Source of the DNA: Deltaproteobacteria bacterium
GTDB taxonomy: Bacteria; Desulfobacterota; Dissulfuribacteria; Dissulfuribacterales; QOAL01
Direction: 5' to 3'
Assembly: GCA_015486425.1 (NCBI GenBank)
Contig: WFRQ01000450.1
Location: forward strand, 1 to 11,574
Length of the DNA: 11,574 nucleotides
Under the pieces are notes generated by a model. That model had not been told where the DNA came from. It did no database searches and worked only from the letters and a program-made list of their open reading frames with translations. Below are positions 1 through 6,338 of this stretch, piece by piece; within the stretch, counting starts at the first letter, position 1; every line of letters starts with the position of its first letter. The translations under genes and the position numbers were made by a program.

Positions 1-201
1 AAGTTCGTAGGTTCTGTTTATTCAGGCGATGGCAGTCCCGGCAGTCCATACCACAATATTGAAGATGCCATTACGCAGGCGCCAGACAACGCCAGACTGA
101 TTTTCAAAGCAGGCAGTGTCAATACATATTCTGGAGGCGCACTGGTGATTAACAAGGCCCTGACCCTGTCAGGGTACGATGTGATAATAGGCAATGAGTA
201 G
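1..201 (+). CDS. C-terminal end of an exported beta-helix-type protein (partial)
   Basis: Frame 1 is open from the left edge and reads 66 residues to a TAG at 199-201; the start lies outside the window. The visible part has a run GDGSPGSPYHNIEDAI, then APDNARLIFKAGSVNTYSGG, then LVINKALTLSGYDVIIGNE. The order 'GS..SPY..I.dAI..AP.n..I.fkaG.....L.I.K.LTL.GYd..I' is how right-handed parallel beta-helix (pectate-lyase-like or DUF1565-like) domains usually begin. Ending after about one coil is something I recall from large secreted proteins of environmental bacteria, so I read this as the natural C-terminus and not a break. A premature stop cannot be excluded without homologues. The protein is probably extracellular, like its neighbours, and transcribed towards the 731-aa gene. 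Its substrate is unknown. Confidence 0.6.
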   Translation, partial: KFVGSVYSGDGSPGSPYHNIEDAITQAPDNARLIFKAGSVNTYSGGALVINKALTLSGYDVIIGNE

Positions 202-225
202 GCTTGATACAAAAGACAGCGCCTG

Positions 226-308
226 ACAGTAATGCGAAGGCGCATTGAAGGAATGGCCTTTTTGATGACCACAAAGGCGAGTGAGCCATAAAGCCTTCGC
301 ATTACTGT
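226..308. repeat. 83-base element with perfect 16-base inverted ends
   Basis: The left arm ACAGTAATGCGAAGGC (226-241) is exactly the reverse complement of 293-308. Inside the 51-base loop are two further complementary pairs: ATGGC (253-257) with GCCAT (285-289), and GCCTTT (256-261) with AAAGGC (273-278). The single strand could therefore form a long branched or bulged hairpin. It sits between two converging genes, so a bidirectional transcription terminator is one reading, although there is no clean T-run after the arms. A REP-like or small non-autonomous mobile element is the other reading. No target-site duplication is visible at the flanks. The inverted repeat is certain; its function is not. 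Confidence 0.6.
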
Positions 309-339
309 AAAGTGCGGAAGAGGTAATGTATGATGATCA

Positions 340-353
340 GCGCTTGATAGCGC
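340..353. repeat. Short perfect hairpin in the convergent gap
   Basis: GCGCT (340-344) and AGCGC (349-353) pair perfectly around a TGAT loop. The octamer GCTTGATA overlaps this hairpin (342-349) and also occurs at 202-209, directly after the stop of the beta-helix gene. The hairpin could help terminate transcription of either converging gene, but no U-tract follows on either strand. The remainder of 202-448 shows nothing else I can interpret. Confidence 0.3.
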
Positions 354-448
354 ACCTACAATCAGTTTTCCCCTTTATGATTCCGTTACAGGTTGCACGT
401 GCTCTTGTGGCATGGAAATTCGTTTTTTAACAACTCACAGGCAATGAT

Positions 449-2644
449 TCATAAACTGGTGCCAAACTGACTTGCGAACATCTGCACATCGTCCTTATCT
501 ATGCGCTGGTCATGATTGATGTTTGCCTCGGCACGTTTTGCAGCAAAATAGCCGGAAAACGCAGCAAGGTCAGCACCATCCACATCCACATCCCGGTCAA
601 AGTCAGCAGGCAGAGTCATCACATGGAGTGTGAGTACTCCGTGATTGGGCAGGTCATCATTGGCTATCAGAATGGGACCGCCTCCCCAGCTCGCAGTCTG
701 GACGAGAAAATCCACCGGCCCCGCGGGGTTTCCTATGCATTCGAGGGGGATGGTCACATAGAGCTTGTTTGCCTGGGTGATGGTGGCAAGCTGGTTCTTT
801 GAAGTCACAAACGGGGGCTCGGCCCTGTAAATCTTGGTTATCTGTTCCATGTCATCTATATTCCAATAGGTACGGAATGTATAATCAGCTCCAAGCACAG
901 TATCCCCTGCCATATTTGTAATTGCCTGTCCGGTAGCAGGGTCCTGATCGGTATCAATGTATATAAGGGTGGCACCGTCATGTGAGAGTTCAAAGCTCTT
1001 GTAAAAAATCGTGAACAGCAGAGCATTGTCTCCAAGGCAGGCGTCAAGGCCCAGCAATTCATCATTATCCAGTCCGAATGCCCCAATGGAGTCATCAGCC
1101 GGATCATCCACGTGAAGCGGCGCAGCCTGGCAGGTTTGGGGCAAAAGCTGTGTGCCAGTTCCAAGGTCCCATGCGCCACTGTCAGGTACGCGGTCTATAG
1201 TGCCGGTGATTATGTCTCTTGTATTGAGGTTGGAGACCACAAGCGCCACATCCCCTGAAGTGAAGCCAAGGGCCCCAAGCGGGATACGGCAGATCATTTT
1301 GTCGTTTGAAAGCCGCACAAAAAAGTCATTGAATGGTAGGCCCATGGGAGTTATTTCAGGGGTTCCGTCACCGTCTTCATCTTTCAGGAGTTCTTTGACA
1401 TTACCCGCAAGAGGATCAATCTGCAGCCTGAGCTCGTAATCAATCCCAAAGGCAGGGGGACGCTCTTCTGTACTGGCAAAACCGGTGCAAAGCCTGTGAT
1501 CAGCATCCATGTCAATCCATACAAACAGACCATCATCGTTCGGATAGGAAGCCTGGTTGTCCACAGGCTGATCGTAGATAAGCACGATTTCAAGCTGATC
1601 GCCTTTCACCTGGGCCTGCATCCTCTTTACGTTTGGAAAATCCGGTTCATTCGGACCTGAAACAGGGTCTGATACATCCAGGCTGATTGCAGTATTTCCA
1701 GGATGCCTTACCAGAACCTGGCTGGAGTCAATAGCAAAAACGCCTGTATCAGGTGCCCTGTCAAAGTCAGTTGTTGGGCCATATGAATGGTCCACTGCCC
1801 AGTACAGGTCCATATCGGTGTCGTATCCAATAAGGGAAAGCGGGATTGTGTAGCTGAGCCGGTTGCCCTCAATATTCATGGTGTAAAGATATGCAGTTCC
1901 TGAGGCAGTGGTCAAGGACATAAGCTGCCCTGAGATTGTGTTGTAACTGAAGCTGAGTGATGCCTCTGCCCCCACAAGGCTCAAACTCTCAAGGTGGGTC
2001 ATCGGATTCTGATCCAGATCAATGGCCATTATGCCGCTGAGCGTTGATGGAGGTTCGCTGAAAGTGATTGTTACCTCAAGATTTTCTCCATCAGCCAGGG
2101 CGCTGACGTTGGTAATATCCAGATAGTTATCGCCTGTGGGGTCAAAGAAACTGTGAGGTGGCGGCCCTGTGAATGTAAACGCCGTGGAAGCGGAGTTGTT
2201 GGCACGGTAATCATCCGATAGCATTTGGAAAGGATCCACTATGATCCCAACGTAGGAAGGCGGTTCTGTGTCCATAAAGGGAGGCATTGTAATCTCTCTG
2301 GAAATAACAGTCTCACCACCCTGATACAGGTAGTCAGAGATGGTCTCCACATTGCCCAAAGCCATATCCTCCACGGTAATCTGGTCATCTGAGGAGAGCA
2401 ACCACTGCACCTGAATGGCAAGTGCCATGCCGGGGCCATTGTTGCCTATGCGGGCCTGAAGGTTAATTGTATCACCGGCAACTCCTTCTGTCGGGGTGGC
2501 GATTACCTGGCCCACATAGAGATCCTGGGCCAGGGCAATGCCTGTGGCAAACAGACAAAACAAACCAGAAACAGCTACCAGGAATTTATGCTTGCATGTC
2601 AGAGAACATGGAAATTCAGTATGAAATATTTTGTTTTTTTCCAT
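449..2644 (-). CDS. Exported CARDB / triple beta-module / dockerin protein
   Basis: 731 aa. An n-region ending in CKHK (17-20), a hydrophobic stretch (21-38) and ALA|QD give a Sec signal peptide with cleavage near residue 39. Residues 41-160 look like a CARDB (adhesion-type Ig-like) domain: LYVGQVIATPTEGVAGD, IGNNGPG, then DDYRANNSAS. Three copies of a beta module follow (about 168-304, 326-493 and 514-672). Each begins with a DP segment and LE-type strands, then has an acidic IDxDxD segment (IDLDQNP, IDMDADHR, IDTDQDPATG), a core IPLxxxG, and a closing [DN]xxxPxxG. Residues 680-728 are a dockerin-like duplicated calcium loop (DFDRDVDVDGADL and NINHDQRIDKDDV). I do not recognise the beta module as a named family, and there are no enzyme motifs. 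An extracellular structural or binding role is inferred. The only supportable start has a weak GGGG eight bases upstream. It lies downstream of, and in the same direction as, the 957-aa gene and may be cotranscribed with it. Confidence 0.85.
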   Translation of the reverse strand: MEKNKIFHTEFPCSLTCKHKFLVAVSGLFCLFATGIALAQDLYVGQVIATPTEGVAGDTINLQARIGNNGPGMALAIQVQWLLSSDDQITVEDMALGNVETISDYLYQGGETVISREITMPPFMDTEPPSYVGIIVDPFQMLSDDYRANNSASTAFTFTGPPPHSFFDPTGDNYLDITNVSALADGENLEVTITFSEPPSTLSGIMAIDLDQNPMTHLESLSLVGAEASLSFSYNTISGQLMSLTTASGTAYLYTMNIEGNRLSYTIPLSLIGYDTDMDLYWAVDHSYGPTTDFDRAPDTGVFAIDSSQVLVRHPGNTAISLDVSDPVSGPNEPDFPNVKRMQAQVKGDQLEIVLIYDQPVDNQASYPNDDGLFVWIDMDADHRLCTGFASTEERPPAFGIDYELRLQIDPLAGNVKELLKDEDGDGTPEITPMGLPFNDFFVRLSNDKMICRIPLGALGFTSGDVALVVSNLNTRDIITGTIDRVPDSGAWDLGTGTQLLPQTCQAAPLHVDDPADDSIGAFGLDNDELLGLDACLGDNALLFTIFYKSFELSHDGATLIYIDTDQDPATGQAITNMAGDTVLGADYTFRTYWNIDDMEQITKIYRAEPPFVTSKNQLATITQANKLYVTIPLECIGNPAGPVDFLVQTASWGGGPILIANDDLPNHGVLTLHVMTLPADFDRDVDVDGADLAAFSGYFAAKRAEANINHDQRIDKDDVQMFASQFGTSL
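629..2143 (-). repeat. Three tandem beta modules within the 731-aa protein
   Basis: In coding order the copies lie at about 2143-1733, 1669-1166 and 1105-629. Landmarks are shared in the same order. The acidic loop is IDLDQNP, IDMDADHR and IDTDQDPATG. The core strand is IPLSLIG, IPLGALG and IPLECIG. The closing motif is DRAPDTGVF, DRVPDSGAW and DDLPNHGVL. The copies have diverged strongly at other positions, so the duplication is old. The acidic loop is compatible with calcium binding, which is an inference. Confidence 0.6.
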
Positions 2645-2716
2645 ATTCAGCGCCCCATTAATTTGTTTAAACCTTGATATGATCAGACGATCTTTTCATA
2701 TAAAGACTTTTTTTGC

Positions 2717-2746
2717 CATGGACACACATAGACGAACATGGACAAA
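2717..2746. repeat. Tandem 10-base repeats between the two dockerin genes
   Basis: Three consecutive 10-base units, CATGGACACA, CATAGACGAA and CATGGACAAA, share the pattern CATRGACRMA. They are followed by a partial GACAAGAG and preceded by a T-run (2708-2714). The array lies in the 157-base gap between the 957-aa stop and the 731-aa start, where no gene is visible. Similar 'GCCA.GGACACACA.AGACGAACA.GGACAAAG' strings recur, in my recollection, in intergenic DNA of several environmental bacteria, so this may be a piece of a dispersed repeat. The function is unknown. Confidence 0.45.
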
Positions 2747-2801
2747 GACAAGAGCTGTTTGGAAAAGTTTTTTACAGGAACCTCTTATGCGTATCTCTAC
2801 T

Positions 2802-5675
2802 CTACTGATGCCGGCAGTCATTTCGCCCGAACTGGAGCACAAATATTTTCAGGTCCTCTTCGTCCACTCTGGTATCGTTGTTCAGATCACCCCTGCATCC
2901 GGGACGTAGTAAGCAAAAGTCTTGCGGGTATTCCTGCATGAGTATTTGCAGGTCAAGACCGTCCACGTCCCCGTCAGTGTCTATATCCGCGGAGCAGCAT
3001 GGTTTTGTTTCCGCAAATCCCAGGCTGGTCCAGCCGGTCTGTCTGCCCCTGGCGTTTCGAGCCTTGACGCGGTAGCTGTATTTTGAGCCGCATTCAAGTC
3101 CTTTGTCTTTCCATTGCAAATCAACTGTCCAGCCGGAATTTGAGCCTGTTACCGTATTTTCACAGAAGTATTCGGTATTGCATCCTTCAGGGTTTCCATT
3201 GGCAGTCCAGTTGGCTGTTATGCTGTTTTGTGTGATATCAGAGAAGGGGGCAGCACCTGGTTGAGCTGCGCTGGTAAACATCATAAATTTGCGGGTGGCA
3301 GGGGTCTCTTTCTGGCAACCGTTTCGGGCCTTGGCACAAAATTCATAATAGGTATTGGGCGTAAGTCCGTTACTTTTCCACCAGTCATTGTTCTGCTTCC
3401 ATCCTGAATCGGTTCCTGCTGTGACATTATAAATAATCAGGCCTGACATGGCCTCGTCCACGTTTGAGAGAATGTTGGAGACTTTTGCCTTGATGTATGA
3501 GGTTCCGACATCATCCAGGTCAAATGCCACCCCCTCAGGGGTCTCAATATCAGTATAATCATAGGCGGCAGGAGACCAGTCTGTCATATTATAGCGGCTG
3601 TCTCTTGCCCTTACTCCCCATCCGTACCATGTATTTGCGTTAAGTCCGGTGCCAGTAAAGTCGCGGCCGGTCTGCCAGTCTGATGAACTGTTGCAGCCGG
3701 CAGTCAGGCAAGCGAACTGATATTCCACTGGAGTTGAGATATCCACAGCCTCGGTAGCTTCCATTGCCATTGCCGTAGTGCTGATGCCGTGGGGATGGAC
3801 TTCCCATGTCATGGGATCAGGTTCCGGCGGGGTATTGTCAGGGGCAGCTACTACCACAGTATCATCCATGGAGTTGTTGGTTTCATCTGATTCATCTATG
3901 ACATTATTCCATGATACAAGAGGGTTATGATCTGCTGACGCAGTTACCGGATAGCTACCCTCAGACTTTCCGGAATAGCTTATGAAGCATCCCCCGGTTG
4001 CACCAGGGTCCAGACTGGTCATGGTGCAGGTATCAGGGAAAAGGCCTGTATTGAGCCCTGAAAGCTGCACGGAAAAATTCCTGCCGGTTCCTGCATTTCC
4101 CTGATTTTTGACCCTTATCAGTACATCGAATGCCTGCATGGGCACTGGATTCAGTGGATCTGACGTGATTGAATCTATTACAAGATCGGGCTTGAAAACC
4201 TGGAGCTCAATCTTCTGGGCATAGATGTCAGAGCGCAGAACCCGCTTGTCAATCCACGTGATAACAGCCCCTTCGGGCATGGGCCCTGAGCTGTCAAACA
4301 CCACCAGGGGATCCGTCTGATCGGTCACCGATGGATTATCATAGTAGACGTAAGACTGAAATGATGGCCATTTATGTCCCTCAGAATCAAGCTTCACGGC
4401 AATGATATCCCAGCTTCCCATGCCCTTGTCCTGGAAGACTACCAGGGAGCTGCCCATGCCTGTTGAAGTGACCCTGGGCCTTCTCTGGCTGCCAGCGTTA
4501 TATTGCCAGACCGATATTCCGCCTTCTGTCCATGCTGCATGTCCCGAAGCATCGATCTTTTGAGCGAATATATCATCATTGCCACCTGTTCCAGGCTCAT
4601 TCCTCCAGTCGTTCCATGCTGCCACGGCTCCACCCATACCATCTGCCGTTATGGCTGGAATAACTTCATACATTCTCCAAGCATAGTCACTTCCTCCAAC
4701 TTCCGAGGAATCCACAAGCGTTACACCGCCTGCTGTCCACATTGGAGAGCCTCCTGAATCAATATGCTGAGCCATTACCTGGGAGCCTGGAGGATCTCCC
4801 ACGGGGTGACGCTGCCTAACCCAGACCAAAAAGGCTCCTCCGCCACCATCAGAGGAAATGCCCGGTCTGGCTATCCGTCTTGGGTCACAATTGATATTTA
4901 CCGGCGTTGTACCCCACGGAAGGCCAAGGCCGCTTGTCACCTTCTGTGCGCGCATACAGTAGCCGTCAGCCATTGCCACAATGGCCCCGCCTGAACCATC
5001 ATCTGTGATAACAGGGCCTCCGCCAGCCACGGTACCTGCCCCAAGCTCAATTCCGTTAATGCCTGGCCAGTGCAGGTTTCCATTATTGAATATCAGTACA
5101 CACCTGACTTCTGCAGCACTCTCAAAGGCAATGAAGGCGCCGTTGTTACCATCCGTGGCAATAGCGGGATTCCCCGGGCCTGATGTCTGAAGACTGTTAC
5201 TCACCCTCACCCCCCCAGTCGACCACTGAAGCTCACCATTACTATTGATACGCTGGGCGTAGACATACCAGTCTGTAATAGATGACGGATCTTTGGAAAG
5301 CCAGGTGATTATAGCCCCGCCGTGGCCGTCACCTACTATCTCAGGGGCTATCTGTTCGTCATGGCCGGTAGCGATGGCAATACCATCTCCCCCCCACATT
5401 GGCGTTCCTGAATCGTCAAGGCGCTGGGCATAGATATCCCCGTGGGCATCCGGCAACTGATTCCTGTAATCCACCCAGACGATAATGGCACCTCCATTGC
5501 CATCACTTGCCATTCTGGCGTGGGTCTGTTCCTCTGCGGCAGTCACCACCGGCTGGCCGGTATCCAGCCATAGCCGGTCCCCTTCCATTGCGAGACATGG
5601 GGTAATGAGGCTGAAAAATGTAAAGGATAAACAGAGAAAAAAACCTGGGAAAAAAGAGAGGCTCCTGTTGCACAT
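2802..5675 (-). CDS. Exported propeller / CARDB / FN3 / dockerin protein
   Basis: 957 aa from the ATG at 5675, chosen because GGAGGG precedes it by four bases and it begins directly with a signal peptide (hydrophobic to residue 28, cleavage after PCLA near 29). An ATG 69 bases upstream would bury the signal peptide. Residues 55-490 hold about eight repeats built on 'sDGnGGAiivWvD.R..DIYAQrlD.sG.pmW..gGi', for example SDGNGGAIIVWVDYR, ADGMGGAVAAWNDWR and the final AVITWIDKR with SDIYAQKI. Such repeats suggest a beta-propeller. Residues 496-609 are CARDB-like (DLVIDSITSDPLNP, VKNQGNAGTG, DESDETNNS). Residues 617-891 form three FN3-like domains, the last two with 'SGW....W...GL....Y.....ARN'. 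Residues 896-957 are a dockerin-like pair of calcium loops (DIDTDGDVDGLDL and DLNNDTRVDEEDL). No catalytic motif is seen. The protein is probably a cell-surface or matrix protein attached through its dockerin; its binding target is unknown. Confidence 0.85.
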   Translation of the reverse strand: MCNRSLSFFPGFFLCLSFTFFSLITPCLAMEGDRLWLDTGQPVVTAAEEQTHARMASDGNGGAIIVWVDYRNQLPDAHGDIYAQRLDDSGTPMWGGDGIAIATGHDEQIAPEIVGDGHGGAIITWLSKDPSSITDWYVYAQRINSNGELQWSTGGVRVSNSLQTSGPGNPAIATDGNNGAFIAFESAAEVRCVLIFNNGNLHWPGINGIELGAGTVAGGGPVITDDGSGGAIVAMADGYCMRAQKVTSGLGLPWGTTPVNINCDPRRIARPGISSDGGGGAFLVWVRQRHPVGDPPGSQVMAQHIDSGGSPMWTAGGVTLVDSSEVGGSDYAWRMYEVIPAITADGMGGAVAAWNDWRNEPGTGGNDDIFAQKIDASGHAAWTEGGISVWQYNAGSQRRPRVTSTGMGSSLVVFQDKGMGSWDIIAVKLDSEGHKWPSFQSYVYYDNPSVTDQTDPLVVFDSSGPMPEGAVITWIDKRVLRSDIYAQKIELQVFKPDLVIDSITSDPLNPVPMQAFDVLIRVKNQGNAGTGRNFSVQLSGLNTGLFPDTCTMTSLDPGATGGCFISYSGKSEGSYPVTASADHNPLVSWNNVIDESDETNNSMDDTVVVAAPDNTPPEPDPMTWEVHPHGISTTAMAMEATEAVDISTPVEYQFACLTAGCNSSSDWQTGRDFTGTGLNANTWYGWGVRARDSRYNMTDWSPAAYDYTDIETPEGVAFDLDDVGTSYIKAKVSNILSNVDEAMSGLIIYNVTAGTDSGWKQNNDWWKSNGLTPNTYYEFCAKARNGCQKETPATRKFMMFTSAAQPGAAPFSDITQNSITANWTANGNPEGCNTEYFCENTVTGSNSGWTVDLQWKDKGLECGSKYSYRVKARNARGRQTGWTSLGFAETKPCCSADIDTDGDVDGLDLQILMQEYPQDFCLLRPGCRGDLNNDTRVDEEDLKIFVLQFGRNDCRHQ
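4206..5513 (-). repeat. About eight propeller-like repeats in the 957-aa protein
   Basis: Repeat anchors in the protein are near residues 57, 116, 175, 226, 276, 345, 405 and 461, roughly 50-70 residues apart. Each anchor has a DG.GGA-type turn followed by a hydrophobic strand ending in W or F, and most continue with an AQ(R/K)(I/L) strand and a W..GG(I/V) strand. Copies 3, 4 and 7 are the most degraded; copy 4 lacks the W and copy 7 reads TGMGSS. Whether eight copies make one eight-bladed propeller or seven blades plus an extra is not decidable from sequence alone. Confidence 0.6.
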
Positions 5676-5679
5676 TTTG

Positions 5680-5685
5680 CCCTCC
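5680..5685 (-). promoter_or_regulatory. Shine-Dalgarno of the 957-aa gene
   Basis: The - strand reads GGAGGG, then CAAA, then ATG at 5675. This site decides the start in favour of the ATG that opens the signal peptide over the ATG at 5744. Confidence 0.7.
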
Positions 5686-5752
5686 AACGTATTGAGAAAA
5701 GTAGCAGAAGAGGTGTACAGAAAACAGTATCGCTGTTTTTGCAATAACTGAT

Positions 5753-5758
5753 ATTATA
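5753..5758 (-). promoter_or_regulatory. Candidate -10 box for the 957-aa gene
   Basis: The - strand reads TATAAT exactly, about 78 bases upstream of the start codon. No good -35 hexamer lies 17 bases further upstream (the sequence there is CCGGCA), so the site is weak as a sigma70 promoter or would need an activator. Confidence 0.25.
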
Positions 5759-5854
5759 ATGGAAAGCAATAAATATGCCGGTTTAGATATTCAAAAAAGT
5801 TCCGCAATGAACGGTTTCAGCATCATTTTTATGATTTTTTCAATAAATAGTGTG

Positions 5855-5884
5855 GTAAAGTATTTCCCTGTGGAAATACTTTAC
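5855..5884. repeat. Perfect 13-base inverted repeat, 4-base loop
   Basis: GTAAAGTATTTCC (5855-5867) and its exact reverse complement (5872-5884) flank CTGT. GTG (5852-5854) can extend the stem by pairing with CAC (5886-5888) if one T is bulged. Six Ts follow at 5893-5898. On the + strand this resembles a terminator with a displaced U-tract, yet no + strand gene ends nearby. It could instead be an operator for a dimeric regulator of the divergent genes, or the end of a mobile element. Confidence 0.55.
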
Positions 5885-6024
5885 TCACGATATTTTTTCA
5901 TAACGTTACCATATTCAATGCTTTGATTCTTCACCCAAAGACCAGAAAAATAATAATGGCTGCTACGAAAATACAGAAAAGCATCTGTTGTCAAAGGTAC
6001 TGACTGGCAATGTGGAATACAGGT

Positions 6025-6048
6025 CAGTGACACTGTGCAGTGTCACTG
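6025..6048. repeat. Perfect 11-base inverted repeat, 2-base spacer
   Basis: CAGTGACACTG (6025-6035), TG, then CAGTGTCACTG (6038-6048). The arms are exact reverse complements, and each half also carries the smaller inverted pair CAGTG/CACTG. The tight 2-base centre favours a dyad operator bound by a dimeric protein over an RNA terminator, although GGGGTTTT follows on the + strand. It lies about 290 bases before cas6. Confidence 0.5.
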
Positions 6049-6093
6049 GGGTTTTAAATTGAAAAATGTCGCATCGGCGCTAAACCCGATACC

Positions 6094-6183
6094 ATGGGGC
6101 TTTACGAGGATGCATATTTTTGCGCGTGTGCCTACGTCATAGAGGTGCCTTTTGCGTGCCTTCTAATGTCAAAAACCTTGTGA
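6094..6183 (+). CDS. Possible 29-codon ORF upstream of cas6 (doubtful)
   Basis: ATG at 6094 to TGA at 6181-6183 gives 29 residues starting MGLYEDAYFCACAYV and ending LLMSKTL, with three Cys and a hydrophobic C-terminal half. The frame is open upstream back to a TAA at 6055. No Shine-Dalgarno precedes the ATG. I do not recognise the peptide. It could be chance, or a decayed fragment of a larger gene or repeat. It does not resemble the DevI leader peptide position of Myxococcus, which sits directly before devT. Confidence 0.12.
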   Translation: MGLYEDAYFCACAYVIEVPFACLLMSKTL

Positions 6184-6237
6184 GGTAAGGTAGTTAGGAG
6201 TTTTTTCATTACGTTTTTTTATCTGCATATTAATCTG

Positions 6238-6266
6238 TTGAGATAGACAGGTTTTTTTTGTAATTT
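6238..6266 (+). promoter_or_regulatory. Candidate promoter of the cas operon
   Basis: TTGAGA (6238-6243), a 17-base spacer and TAATTT (6261-6266) make a sigma70-like arrangement with a good -35 and a poor -10. It is embedded in AT-rich DNA, about 70 bases before the cas6 start. It is the best site I can see for the operon, but AT-rich DNA yields such matches by chance. Confidence 0.25.
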
Positions 6267-6338
6267 ATTAAATACTTCAATTGCAAAAAGCCAAAATTAA
6301 ATGATGTTGATTTTATTCAAGATGGGGGTGCAGAGGCC

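Larger units (their letters stand above)
5676..6338. other. Divergent intergenic region between secreted-protein gene and cas operon
   Basis: 663 bases with no convincing coding gene. The cas-proximal part (about 6200-6320) is AT-rich with T-runs at 6201-6206, 6214-6220 and 6252-6259. Two perfect inverted repeats (5855-5884 and 6025-6048) stand out. A small hairpin ATCAT-TTTT-ATGAT (5822-5835) runs into six Ts. There is no repeat-spacer pattern, so it is not a CRISPR array. It must contain the promoters for the - strand gene and for cas6. Confidence 0.6.

Noticed and set aside
1..201. Truncated pseudogene because the beta-helix stops early
   Set aside because: The terminal arrangement '..INKALTLSGYDVIIG' and stop resembles natural ends of similar secreted proteins, and no frame continues the helix downstream in 202-448.
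18..302. 94-codon ORF on the - strand across the left edge
   Set aside because: It is antisense to the + strand beta-helix frame, which matches a known fold pattern; its own product resembles nothing.
5676..5744. Upstream in-frame start of the 957-aa protein at 5744
   Set aside because: It would place 23 hydrophilic residues before the signal peptide, while GGAGGG precedes the ATG at 5675.
5822..5840. ATCAT-TTTT-ATGAT followed by six Ts as an intrinsic terminator
   Set aside because: The stem is only five AT-rich base pairs and no + strand gene ends upstream of it.
5855..6048. The two inverted repeats as remnants of a CRISPR array beside cas6
   Set aside because: The two sequences share no common repeat unit, there is no regular spacing, and each is a single copy.
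6094..6183. A devI-like leader peptide for the cas operon
   Set aside because: In Myxococcus devI lies immediately upstream of devT. Here the ORF lies before cas6, has no ribosome binding site and shows no similarity I can recognise.
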